Positions 1 through 6,242 of a stretch of 42,237 bases of DNA are shown piece after piece. Where the stretch lies: the NCBI GenBank assembly GCA_016195275.1, contig JACPZZ010000011.1, positions 1 through 42,237 of the forward strand, written 5' to 3'. Origin of the DNA: Candidatus Aenigmatarchaeota archaeon. GTDB lineage: Archaea > Aenigmatarchaeota > Aenigmatarchaeia > JACPZZ01. Below the pieces are notes generated by a model that was not told the origin of the DNA, did no database searches, and was given only the letters and a program-made list of their open reading frames with translations. A program made the translations under genes and the position numbers. The first letter of the stretch is position 1. Every line of letters begins with the position of its first letter.

Positions 1-4
1 CGAG

Positions 5-41
5 AGCCCTATCAATAACTAAATGCATGAATGATAGGGCT
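5..41. repeat. Inverted repeat, 10-bp arms
   Basis: The arms agccctatca and tgatagggct are perfectly complementary and separated by 17 nt. The repeat lies beyond the end of the first minus-strand gene, close to a second hairpin. It may belong to a terminator or to an element continuing outside the window. Confidence 0.55.
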
Positions 42-94
42 GATTCGTTCCCTGTCAGTTTTTTATTTTTTCTCAGAATAAGCGTGAGCAATTC

Positions 95-118
95 ATCTAC
101 TGATTGAAATCAGTAGAT
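95..118 (-). terminator. Hairpin just after the 77-aa gene
   Basis: atctactgat and atcagtagat form a perfect 10-bp stem with a 4-nt loop, starting 7 nt past the stop codon of the minus-strand gene at 125-358. Position and strength suggest a 3'-end or termination structure. No clear T-run follows on the minus strand, so a terminator role is an inference. Confidence 0.45.
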
Positions 119-124
119 TTCTTG

Positions 125-358
125 TCACCCGATTAAAAAAATCCCAAACAATACCCATTTTATTTCATTTTTTATATATTCTTTTGTAACTTCTGCCCAT
201 GCCTTTATCGTTTGAGGTTTATCTTTTCCTTTTATTAGTAAAGGTTGCAAAAGAGAACGGTATGCAGAACTCATATTTGCTATACTAAAAGCAATTATTA
301 TTCCCATTAAAGAAGCCGTGATAATAACTACTAAATTTATAATTTCTAATCTTATCAT
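125..358 (-). CDS. Small membrane protein, unknown
   Basis: This 77-aa protein has a long hydrophobic N-terminal segment (about residues 8-28), a polar middle (about 42-65, with KGKDKPQTIKAW) and a hydrophobic C-terminus (WVLFGIFLIG). It is probably a two-pass inner membrane protein with a cytoplasmic or exposed loop. I do not recognise a family. The start is ATG. It is the last gene of a run of small AT-rich minus-strand ORFs (662-1066, 380-520, 125-358) and is followed by a strong hairpin. The base composition is clearly more AT-rich than the rest of the window, which hints at acquired DNA. Confidence 0.55.
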   Translation of the reverse strand: MIRLEIINLVVIITASLMGIIIAFSIANMSSAYRSLLQPLLIKGKDKPQTIKAWAEVTKEYIKNEIKWVLFGIFLIG

Positions 359-379
359 TTTTCAACACTAAATTTTCTT

Positions 380-520
380 TTAATCTTTTTTGGTTTTTTC
401 TTTGGTTGGTATAAGTTTACTAATTTTTATATCCCCCTTCTTTATATCTTTAGGCATAAGTTTACTAATTCTCATGTCTCCTAATTCCTGAATAAACTTT
501 ATTTTCTTTTTTTCCTCCAT
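380..520 (-). CDS. 46-aa charged protein with an internal duplication
   Basis: This ORF is too short for the supplied track. It reads MEEKKKIKFI...KKD, with an ATG start and a TAA stop. It contains two near-identical heptapeptides, MRISKLMP and IKISKLIP, 15 codons apart. At DNA level the 13-mer taagtttactaat occurs at 412-424 and 457-469. The protein is Lys-rich and soluble with no membrane segment. A possible TATA (ttatttaataat on the minus strand) lies about 36 nt upstream. No family is recognised. The duplicated motif with mostly conservative amino-acid changes argues for real coding, but the AT-rich context makes a chance ORF possible. Confidence 0.4.
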   Translation of the reverse strand: MEEKKKIKFIQELGDMRISKLMPKDIKKGDIKISKLIPTKEKTKKD

Positions 521-661
521 TTGAAATCATCTGTATAATTTTTTTCTAACTTTATTATTAAATAACTTGTCTGATTTTGCCTTTTGTTTTAAATATCACA
601 GCTCATTCCTCTTAATCCCAAGTTTTTTCCTATAGATTTCTTAATGCTCATATCTTTCAAC

Positions 662-1066
662 CTACCATAAAAACCATTTGATTAAAAAAATGGCTATGAA
701 TGAAGAGAAAAAAGTTATGATGAAGATGTCACTACTATTTACATATTGAAAAATGTATGTTGCCAAAAGTAAAGACGCTGTTATTTGACTAGAACCGACA
801 ATTCTTGCTATATCCCTCACAAGAAAAATGCTTAGAGCAATCATTACAAAACTAAGGATTATCAAACTAATTGGTAAAAAACTCCATAATGAATTTATCG
901 GTGGGTGAGCAATTGGAATAATAAACATTGATACTCCAGTAACAAACAATGCAAAAAAGTTCCAGATACCAGTCCAAAAGGATGTATAATATTTCTCAAC
1001 AAATATTGCAAATATAATGGTTGGTATTAATGCTATCAAGTTTATTGCCAGACTATCAATTGCCAT
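662..1066 (-). CDS. Membrane protein of four hydrophobic segments, unknown
   Basis: This 134-aa protein is almost entirely hydrophobic. Segments at about residues 5-23, 30-50, 63-85 and 93-130 would give four or more membrane passes. Only short charged links (VEKYY, VRDIAR) separate them. No catalytic or transport motif is visible and no family is recognised. The start is ATG and the stop is TAG. It is the first gene of the AT-rich minus-strand run beside the tRNA-Glu gene, and could belong to an integrated element that continues left of the window. Confidence 0.6.
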   Translation of the reverse strand: MAIDSLAINLIALIPTIIFAIFVEKYYTSFWTGIWNFFALFVTGVSMFIIPIAHPPINSLWSFLPISLIILSFVMIALSIFLVRDIARIVGSSQITASLLLATYIFQYVNSSDIFIITFFSSFIAIFLIKWFLW

Positions 1067-1155
1067 GAAAAATTCTTGATATTCTCTGTTGATAAGTATT
1101 ACGATATCCTACCTTTGTTCAATAATTTGGAGATATCTATATCCCCGGAATTGGA

Positions 1156-1245
1156 TGCTCCCAACGGGATTTGAACCCGTGTTTTCGGCCTGAGAAGCCA
1201 ACGTCCTATCAGTTCTTGCGATTGACCGGGCTGGACGATGGGAGC
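1156..1245 (-). tRNA. tRNA-Glu(CTC) with an oversized D-loop
   Basis: The minus strand folds as a tRNA. The acceptor is GCTCCCA/TGGGAGC with discriminator A and no encoded CCA. The D-stem is GTCC/GGAC. The anticodon arm TTGGC-TTCTCAG-GCCGA gives anticodon CTC (Glu). The T-arm is ACGGG-TTCAAAT-CCCGT. All stems are good, but the D-loop is 26 nt instead of about 8-11. Removing 15 nt, for example AATCGCAAGAACTGA, would leave a normal loop AGCCCGGTCTA. A non-canonical archaeal tRNA intron is the likely explanation. I could not draw a clean bulge-helix-bulge, so the splice sites are uncertain. Confidence 0.88.
1207..1222 (-). other. Candidate D-loop intron of tRNA-Glu (about 15 nt, boundaries approximate)
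   Basis: This is the extra sequence between the D-loop GG motif and the GGAC half of the D-stem. It is about 15 nt, the same length as the intron of the tRNA-Pro gene 1.1 kb away. Exact ends cannot be set from sequence alone because several frames of removal give an acceptable D-loop. Confidence 0.45.
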
Positions 1246-1555
1246 TGTTACTGCTGTTATGGATTTCTATACCCTTTAGAAGCATATCATTCTTTTTATA
1301 ACCTTTGTATTTCTTGCTTCTGCACACTTTGACATTTTCCGGAAAAAGTGGCTCTGTCCTTCTCTATTATTTGCTAGTTGTGGATGGGCGCAAGCTCGGT
1401 ATTGGACCACAGTTGGTAACAAGTCGCGCTTACTTCACTTCCGTAAGATTAGAATGCTTTGCAAAAGTTTTCTTGCGCCATTCGCAGTTGTGCTAAATGT
1501 ATCCAAACGATCCACCGAGTAATATGTTTAAATACCTAACCGATGTTAGAAGTGT
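1246..1555. other. Intergenic stretch, no gene seen
   Basis: The 310 nt between tRNA-Glu and the SLOG-like gene hold a minus-strand TATA candidate (gttataaaaag, near 1295-1305) for the tRNA, and a perfect 12-bp palindrome ttttccggaaaa at 1335-1346. Near the right end is the TATA box of the next gene. The 63-aa plus-strand ORF at 1305-1496 has low-complexity, unconvincing composition and no promoter of its own. Confidence 0.5.
1526..1535 (+). promoter_or_regulatory. TATA box of the SLOG-like gene
   Basis: gtttaaatac is centred 26 nt before the ATG at 1556, the spacing expected for a leaderless archaeal transcript. There is no Shine-Dalgarno sequence in between. Confidence 0.65.
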
Positions 1556-2242
1556 ATGACGCAACCAGGAGTTCCAATGTTTGAACATATTGTAGGCCCT
1601 CACGTTTCTGATGGATTGGAAGGAAGATACGTGCTGGTTTCCGCAGGAGTCCCGACAGGTTCAGAGCATCCATTCGAAATTACGGATGCTGTGGTTGCCG
1701 CGGCCAGTGCGATATTTTCCCACGGTGGGCGTATAATTTCCAGGGACTATCCAACGAAGTCCTCATTAACGTATCTTATGGCTCATGTTGGGAACGATTT
1801 TACAAACGGCATTCAGGTTTCGAGATTGCCTCTCGTGCGGAAACTTCCGGCTTATACTGACGAAGCGCAACTTGAGATTAAAAAATTAGATCCGGTTGGC
1901 GCGATTTTCATAGGGGGCAACAACGACGTGTATGAAGAATTCCGCAGATACAGGGCCGCGTTCCCGGATAAACCGGCTTATCCGATAGCGGGAACAGGCG
2001 GCGCGGCAAAGACGCTTCTAAAAGCTGCGGCGGAATCGAGGGAAGATCTGAGAACACAGCTTCCACACGATATGCTAAAACGACCTTGGTACCCATACAC
2101 ATTATCTGTTTATTTCTGGTCGCAGGCTAGTAACCCGTTGATTAAAAAACGCAACGCAAGAATCGCTAACACGACCGCGGTTATCTTGGGCAGGTACGGT
2201 TGTATGTTTGAGAATTTGCGCTTGAACAGGCCAAAACTTTGA
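1556..2242 (+). CDS. SLOG-like Rossmann nucleotide-binding protein
   Basis: This 228-aa protein resembles the SLOG superfamily of Rossmann-like nucleotide-binding proteins. It has an N-terminal beta strand and glycine turn (YVLVSAGVP), a GGRIISRDYPTKSSL stretch, an AIFIGGNNDVYEEF strand-helix near residues 121-134, and a glycine loop GTGGAAKTLL near 150-160. Members sense or process nucleotide-derived ligands; the ligand here is unknown. The last ~45 residues (after YPYTLSVYF) are antisense to a membrane-protein-like ORF and look unlike the rest, so the natural C-terminus may have been replaced when foreign or broken sequence joined near 2110. The start is ATG with a TATA 26 nt upstream. Confidence 0.6.
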   Translation: MTQPGVPMFEHIVGPHVSDGLEGRYVLVSAGVPTGSEHPFEITDAVVAAASAIFSHGGRIISRDYPTKSSLTYLMAHVGNDFTNGIQVSRLPLVRKLPAYTDEAQLEIKKLDPVGAIFIGGNNDVYEEFRRYRAAFPDKPAYPIAGTGGAAKTLLKAAAESREDLRTQLPHDMLKRPWYPYTLSVYFWSQASNPLIKKRNARIANTTAVILGRYGCMFENLRLNRPKL

Positions 2243-2330
2243 TACGCCAGCATTGTGACGCTGAGCATGGAAAACATTACCGCGAGCGAATATGCGGCCA
2301 TGAGCAAAACCGGATATAAACCACTGTTTA
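2110..2330 (-). pseudogene. C-terminal fragment of a CcdA/DsbD-like membrane protein
   Basis: On the minus strand the last ~75 codons of the 99-aa ORF read like the final two membrane helices of a CcdA/DsbD-type or UreH-type transporter: GLYPVLLMAAYSLAVMF, then a basic loop GLFKRKF, then ITAVVLAILALRFLI and a TAA stop. Upstream, the frame runs into the antisense of the tRNA-Pro gene, so the N-terminal four or more helices are missing. It overlaps the 3' end of the SLOG-like ORF by 133 bp. I read it as a gene remnant truncated at the tRNA. An intact two-helix mini-protein starting at the internal Met is the alternative. Confidence 0.4.
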
Positions 2331-2356
2331 AGTTAAAAATATGCAATATCTTTGCT

Positions 2357-2446
2357 GGGGGGATGGTCCAGCCTGGTCTAAGACATAGCCTTGGGGTTTG
2401 TGAAAACAAACTGGCTATAACCCGTGTTCAAATCACGGTCCTCCCA
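2357..2446 (+). tRNA. tRNA-Pro(GGG) with a 15-nt intron
   Basis: The acceptor GGGGGGA/TCCTCCC has one G-T pair, with discriminator A and no encoded CCA. The D-arm is GTCC-AGCCTGGTCTA-AGAC with the last pair mismatched. The anticodon stem TAGCC/GGCTA is perfect but encloses 22 nt. Taking out 15 nt leaves loop TTGGGGT with anticodon GGG. The T-arm is CCGTG-TTCAAAT-CACGG. Archaeal tRNA-Pro genes often carry an intron after position 37, which fits the proposed position. Confidence 0.9.
2397..2411 (+). other. tRNA-Pro intron (position 37/38)
   Basis: tttgtgaaaacaaac, together with the preceding G, forms a perfect 6-bp hairpin GTTTGT-GAAA-ACAAAC with a GNRA tetraloop. The surrounding internal loop is 5 nt on one side and 1 nt on the other, so the bulge-helix-bulge is relaxed. 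The exact cut sites could move by one base. Confidence 0.7.
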
Positions 2447-2623
2447 TATTTGAATTCCATTATATCCCGCCCCCGCAGTGCCGGCGGCTTGTATTAAATA
2501 GCCGCTGATAAGACGGGATAAGTAATAGATATTCACAACTTTCTATAAACCAAACCTGTGCAATCGGGTCATTTGAATCAAAAAAGGTTCCGTCATTCGC
2601 AGAGGCATCCGCATTTTTGAAAA

Positions 2624-2646
2624 GCTTTTATATATAAGAATATTCT
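2624..2646 (+). promoter_or_regulatory. TATA box and palindromic operator of the arsR operon
   Basis: gcttttatatataag lies about 26 nt before the ArsR ATG. It is followed directly by agaatattct (2637-2646), a perfect 10-bp palindrome placed where a bound repressor would block transcription start. Autoregulation by the downstream ArsR protein is an inference from position. Confidence 0.55.
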
Positions 2647-2657
2647 AATATGTTATT

Positions 2658-2972
2658 ATGAGAGAGTTATATAAAATTCACGCTGAAATGTGCAAGGTTT
2701 TTTCAAATTCGACCAGGTTGGAGATCTTGAACTTACTGAGAAATAAAGAACTCTCGGTTACCGAATTAATAGGGAAGACAAAATTAAGCCAGGTGAACAT
2801 TTCCCAGCATCTGTCAATTATGAAGTCTAAAAACATTGTTACATCAGATAGAAAAGGCAAAAACGTCTATTACAAGCTTACAACTCCAAAAATCATCAAG
2901 GCATTTGACATCATCAGAGAAGTCTTGGCTGAAAGACTTCGAAATAATGGAAAAACCATTGAAGAACTGTGA
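2658..2972 (+). CDS. ArsR-family winged-helix regulator
   Basis: This 104-aa protein has the ArsR fold in order: helix KVFSNSTRLEILNLL, HTH with LSVTELIGKTKLSQVNISQHLSIM (about residues 32-57), then the wing KGKNVYYKL. Only one Cys (C12, in AEMCKVF) is present and there is no CXC metal site, so the inducer is not obvious. The next gene encodes a Met-rich exported protein 9 bp downstream, which suggests copper or another soft metal, or redox, as the signal. A palindrome overlapping the promoter supports self-regulation. The start is ATG and the length is typical for the family. Confidence 0.85.
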   Translation: MRELYKIHAEMCKVFSNSTRLEILNLLRNKELSVTELIGKTKLSQVNISQHLSIMKSKNIVTSDRKGKNVYYKLTTPKIIKAFDIIREVLAERLRNNGKTIEEL

Positions 2973-2981
2973 GGCGAAAAG

Positions 2982-3518
2982 ATGAAAAAAATATTATTGG
3001 TTATAAGTTTGGTTTTGTTGTTGAATCTGGGTTTAGCTGGTGCAATTGCTAATCAGGAGATCAACAAAGCCAGAGATTTGATTGATCCAAAAGTCGGCTG
3101 TGATAAAATGACAAATGAACAGTTGGAAATAATCGGGGAATACTACATGGAGCAAATGCGTCCCGGTGAGAGTCATGGGCTAATGCATAAAATGATGGGG
3201 CTCGAAGAAGGCTCTGAAGCTGAAAAACAGTTTCACGTCATCATGGCTCGAATATTTTATTGCAATGAAGTTGGAGCGGGTAGTTCCGGGTACATGATGG
3301 GGATGATGCCTATGATGATGAACATGATAAGCGGCAATATGATGGGTGTACAAAGCCCGCAAGCGAATATTATGCAGGGAATGATGGGTAATTGGGGGTA
3401 TTCCGGTTATTGGAATTTTTCAAACGTACTTTATACAATACTGCTGATCGGATTAATAATTTTGGTTTATCTTTGGATTACAAAATTATGGAGAGATTTT
3501 CATGGCAAGAAAAAATAA
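2982..3518 (+). CDS. Exported Met-rich, membrane-anchored protein
   Basis: This 178-aa protein has a signal peptide (about residues 1-23), a domain with KVGCDKMTNEQLEIIGEYYMEQM and GLMHKMMGLEE, a Met/Gly-rich stretch (GYMMGMMPMMMNMISGNMMG, about 103-125) and a C-terminal membrane helix (about 148-168) ending in Lys. Met clusters of this kind bind Cu(I), and related short proteins sit beside copper-transport genes in archaea and bacteria, so a periplasm-side copper-handling role is likely but not proven. Two Cys (about C40 and C93) could form a disulphide. It is co-transcribed with the ArsR regulator; the upstream gaggcg may serve as ribosome binding site. Confidence 0.7.
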   Translation: MKKILLVISLVLLLNLGLAGAIANQEINKARDLIDPKVGCDKMTNEQLEIIGEYYMEQMRPGESHGLMHKMMGLEEGSEAEKQFHVIMARIFYCNEVGAGSSGYMMGMMPMMMNMISGNMMGVQSPQANIMQGMMGNWGYSGYWNFSNVLYTILLIGLIILVYLWITKLWRDFHGKKK

Positions 3519-3521
3519 ACT

Positions 3522-3587
3522 ATGGGCGGAATGATGTTTTTCGGGCCCGTTTTTATGATATTGGTTCCGGCCTGGACAGAGCCGTAA
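3522..3587 (+). pseudogene. Truncated start of a small membrane protein
   Basis: A 21-codon ORF (MGGMMFFGPVFMILVPAWTEP) starts 4 nt after the Met-rich gene. Its first ~15 residues look like the beginning of the short Gly/Met-rich one-helix proteins (SHOCT-like) that often accompany such operons, but the frame ends after one partial helix. I read it as a gene cut by recombination near 3565. Confidence 0.35.
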
Positions 3588-3606
3588 ACCAGCTTTTCAA
3601 ATAAAT

Positions 3607-3867
3607 CTACAGTCCGGTTGAAGTGCTGGATTCTAACCTACCTGTTAATTCGGCAGGTCTTTCTCCTGCAACGTATAACCGCACATCTGTACCAATAACT
3701 AATAGTTCGTTCAGATCACGTAAAAGATACCTCCTGAGATCTGATGCCTGCGTATCCAACATCCCCTGTTCTGCAAATTGAGTCGTTTCTCCCGATCGTC
3801 CAAGATGGCTTGCCATAATACGCTTAACATTATGCAGGTCTTCCTCACGCTTAATAGGGTCTCTCAA
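3607..3867 (-). CDS. Hypothetical protein without an ATG, possibly broken
   Basis: The frame encodes a plausible soluble protein (LRDPIKREEDLHNVKRIMASHLGRSGE...) and stays open leftwards of the track start for about 38 more codons (YKRGHYRYDDRYEPPLRKNEQLFNVGIAF) without any ATG or GTG. A TATA-like tttatttaaag sits near 3956-3966. The ATGs downstream of it (atgatgataggtatg) are in another frame that stops after 19 codons. Either a rare start (TTG, as in the track) is used or a frameshift has separated the start from the body. No family is recognised. Confidence 0.35.
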   Translation of the reverse strand: MRDPIKREEDLHNVKRIMASHLGRSGETTQFAEQGMLDTQASDLRRYLLRDLNELLVIGTDVRLYVAGERPAELTGRLESSTSTGL

Positions 3868-4016
3868 GAATGCTATGCCAACGTTGAAAAGTTGTTCGTT
3901 TTTTCTGAGAGGCGGCTCATACCTATCATCATATCTGTAATGCCCACGCTTGTATTCTTTAAATAAAATTTCTGTGGTAATAGGAAGAGTTCACGAAACA
4001 AAATAAATAACTTTTA

Positions 4017-4472
4017 TCACCGTGTTATCGCGGCCCTGAGCCCTGTGTCAATGTCGAAATCCACAATAGAAGTTACGCCGGCCTTGATTTCTGCCTGTCT
4101 GGGAAAGGCGATCCCATACCGGGATCTGAACCCCAACAAGTAATCGTCTATGGACATTTCATTTCCTTTGCCGTCTGTGACATCCACAATATACTTTCCG
4201 GGCTTTAAGGAAAGGCTGTATTCTCCCTTCGGGTTAAGGTTGACCCCAGCAACTTTTGTTTTTGTGTAATTATCATACACGACGACTTTGCGCGCTTCAT
4301 AAAACTTGGCTACTTGCTCGGCCGAGAAGTTGCAGGGCTCTATGGCGCACAACGGCCCTATACTAACCCTTCCCTGCAAAAAGCCTTTTTCAGGATAATC
4401 AGCGCTTTGCTGTGTAAAGACGCTTACCAAAATTACGCCCAGAAGCAGCCACATTAAAATTTGCCTATACAC
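4017..4472 (-). CDS. Exported protein with a carboxypeptidase-regulatory-like fold
   Basis: This 151-aa protein starts with a hydrophobic signal sequence (about residues 5-20). It continues with GFLQGRVSIGPLCAIEPCN, a motif I associate with small exported transthyretin-like (carboxypeptidase-regulatory-like) beta domains, and VVVYDNYTKTKVAGVNLNPKGEYSLSLKPGKYIVDV, the usual strand pattern with a GEY...L.PG.Y core. Two Cys (IGPLCAIEPC) could pair outside the cell. The start is GTG. It is the last gene of the surface locus, 2 bp after the membrane protein at 4475-4810, so it is probably co-transcribed. Structural or binding role; no enzyme motif is seen. Confidence 0.6.
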   Translation of the reverse strand: MYRQILMWLLLGVILVSVFTQQSADYPEKGFLQGRVSIGPLCAIEPCNFSAEQVAKFYEARKVVVYDNYTKTKVAGVNLNPKGEYSLSLKPGKYIVDVTDGKGNEMSIDDYLLGFRSRYGIAFPRQAEIKAGVTSIVDFDIDTGLRAAITR

Positions 4473-4474
4473 AT

Positions 4475-4810
4475 TTACTTCCCGGACGCCATTTCATAGA
4501 TCGCTTTCAGCGCCACGATCACGGCTGCAGGCGCGACGAATATGCCGATGTTCCGCAAAATGTTCTGCAGCTGTCCGCCGGCCAAAGGAACGATGTTAAG
4601 ATTTGCGTTGCCGGCCGCGGCTAACGCTATAACAGCCACGAGGAAATGCGTTGTGTCCTTATCCCTTACGTTAAGCAGCCCGACTATAACCCCCAATAAA
4701 ACAAGCATGGTTGTTACCAAGCCTGCTTCTATTGACAACAGGGAAACAAGAATAACTATAACAACACCTGCTATGAAAGACCATGCGCCCAGTTTTTCAG
4801 GTTCTATCAA
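4475..4810 (-). CDS. Small polytopic membrane protein
   Basis: This 111-aa protein has hydrophobic segments at about residues 10-27, 31-46, 55-66 and 85-105, so probably four short passes. The GLLNVRDKDTTHFLVAVIALAAA region (DKD link followed by a helix) recalls small uncharacterised membrane proteins common in DPANN genomes. The start appears to be TTG, since no ATG or GTG precedes it in frame. A TATA (cttaaatatta on the minus strand) lies about 22-27 nt upstream, consistent with a leaderless TTG start. Function is unknown; the neighbours are exported surface proteins. Confidence 0.6.
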   Translation of the reverse strand: MIEPEKLGAWSFIAGVVIVILVSLLSIEAGLVTTMLVLLGVIVGLLNVRDKDTTHFLVAVIALAAAGNANLNIVPLAGGQLQNILRNIGIFVAPAAVIVALKAIYEMASGK

Positions 4811-4858
4811 TGCTACACCTGTATAATATTTAAGTTTTGATCTTATAAAGTTTGTGAT

Positions 4859-6238
4859 TTACAGCTTGTGATGATGGCGCAGGAATAAAACTGTTGCTAT
4901 GACCATGAATGCTGTTACAAGGGCGATAGACACAAAAATATTTTCTGCTGTTTTCGGCTTTTCAACCGTTTTGTGCGCCACTATGGCAAACAATGAAAGG
5001 CCCGGTGATTTTGCCTCGTAGCCTGTTTTTACATAAATGTCCCATTTTATGAATGCAGGCTTATCAACGCCTATTTTTTTGGTTAACAAATCTTTCCAGA
5101 CATCGGATTCCAGCCGTTTTAGCACAACCAGATCCGAATCCAGATTGTTACCGGAAAGCCAAGAGTTTTCCACTGTGAACACCAATGTCACTTCGGATAT
5201 GTCATTGTCTTTGATGTTTTCCTTGTCTATTTTCAGGTACTTGTAAACTACTCCTGTTTCGTTGCCGGCTGATATGGCCGGTTCTGATACAACTGATGCT
5301 GTTATCTTGGCGTTGGTTACTTCGCCCAAGGTTTTCACTATTATTTCCGTCACGGACAGGGTGCTGTCATCGAACCTAAAAGTAATTGGTTCTTTGCCGC
5401 CGCCTGATGCCGTGGCTTCGTTTTTGCCAAGTGTTGTCGTGGTCGTTGTCGTGGTTGTCGTTGTCTTGGTTGCGCCCCCACTCCCGCCGCTGCTAGAACT
5501 GCTGGATGATCCGCTGCTTCCCGAGTCGCTGCTTGCGGCCGGGTTGGTAACACTTCCAGACTTCGATGTCGAAATGCTAACTGCGCCTTTTGTGCCTGTT
5601 GCCGTTACAGTGTATGAGCATGTAGAAGAGCCCATGGTAATCTGCCATGAGGCAGAGCCTGCCGCGTTATGCGACAGCGAACCAAGGTTCTTTGAGGATG
5701 TTTCGCCGGATTTCAGCGAACATGATGAAAGCGACACAGACAGGGTGACATCAAGGTTGCCGCCGATCAGCACGTTGGCGAAAATTGTTACGGTTGATCC
5801 TGTTGTTGCCGATGACTCGGATGAGGTTGTTAAAGATTTGAAATCAACAACGTTCACGGTTGTGTCTGCAACGAATGTGTCCCTGACCGAATCAATGAAT
5901 ATGGAGCTGAAGCTGTTTAAACCGGAGCTGGTCGGACGGATCCCGCTGAACGCTGCTGTGGTGGATGTGCCGGCGCTCACTGTTGTTGAAAAACCGGATG
6001 CGGAATAGGTGCTGTCCTCCAGCCAGCTGCCTGTGGGATAAAGCGTTACAGCGCTTATGGATGCGGCGCTGTTATCAGGGTTGTTAACAGTGGCCTGGCA
6101 AACCATTGTGCCGCCGTTCTCAATGTTTACGGTGCCGGTCTGGCCGTTGCATGTGAAAGCCGTTATCTGCAATGCGGCCTGTGCGCTCGGTATTAACAAC
6201 ACCGAAATTAAAAACCCGATTAAAATTTTTCCTTTCAT
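4859..6238 (-). CDS. Membrane-anchored surface protein with PGF-pre-PGF domain
   Basis: This 459-aa protein has a signal peptide (residues 1-21), beta-rich N-terminal domains (about 22-225) with a CARDB-like pattern, a Ser/Gly linker and a run of Thr (about 235-275), and then a domain matching the archaeal PGF-pre-PGF pattern: ITFRFDDSTLSVTEIIVKTL, VVYKYLKIDKENIKDNDISEVTLVFTVENSWL and SPGLSLFAIVA. A final membrane helix (about 433-452) ends HHHKL. The Thr linker is probably glycosylated. It starts 4 nt after the stop of the 1833-aa gene, so the two are almost certainly one transcript. It may anchor the giant protein, which has no anchor of its own (inference). Confidence 0.75.
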   Translation of the reverse strand: MKGKILIGFLISVLLIPSAQAALQITAFTCNGQTGTVNIENGGTMVCQATVNNPDNSAASISAVTLYPTGSWLEDSTYSASGFSTTVSAGTSTTAAFSGIRPTSSGLNSFSSIFIDSVRDTFVADTTVNVVDFKSLTTSSESSATTGSTVTIFANVLIGGNLDVTLSVSLSSCSLKSGETSSKNLGSLSHNAAGSASWQITMGSSTCSYTVTATGTKGAVSISTSKSGSVTNPAASSDSGSSGSSSSSSSGGSGGATKTTTTTTTTTTTLGKNEATASGGGKEPITFRFDDSTLSVTEIIVKTLGEVTNAKITASVVSEPAISAGNETGVVYKYLKIDKENIKDNDISEVTLVFTVENSWLSGNNLDSDLVVLKRLESDVWKDLLTKKIGVDKPAFIKWDIYVKTGYEAKSPGLSLFAIVAHKTVEKPKTAENIFVSIALVTAFMVIATVLFLRHHHKL

Positions 6239-6242
6239 GAAA

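Noticed and set aside
1305-1496. 63-aa plus-strand ORF after tRNA-Glu
   Set aside because: No promoter, no domain, and composition close to random.
5400-5470. Short tandem repeat that might be a CRISPR or microsatellite
   Set aside because: It is the degenerate codon run for poly-Thr inside a coding region, without spacers. No CRISPR array was seen anywhere in the window.
5262-6008. 248-aa plus-strand ORF with a long Val run
   Set aside because: It is the antisense of the Ser/Thr-rich linker of the 459-aa surface protein. The Val run is only the complement of the Thr codons.
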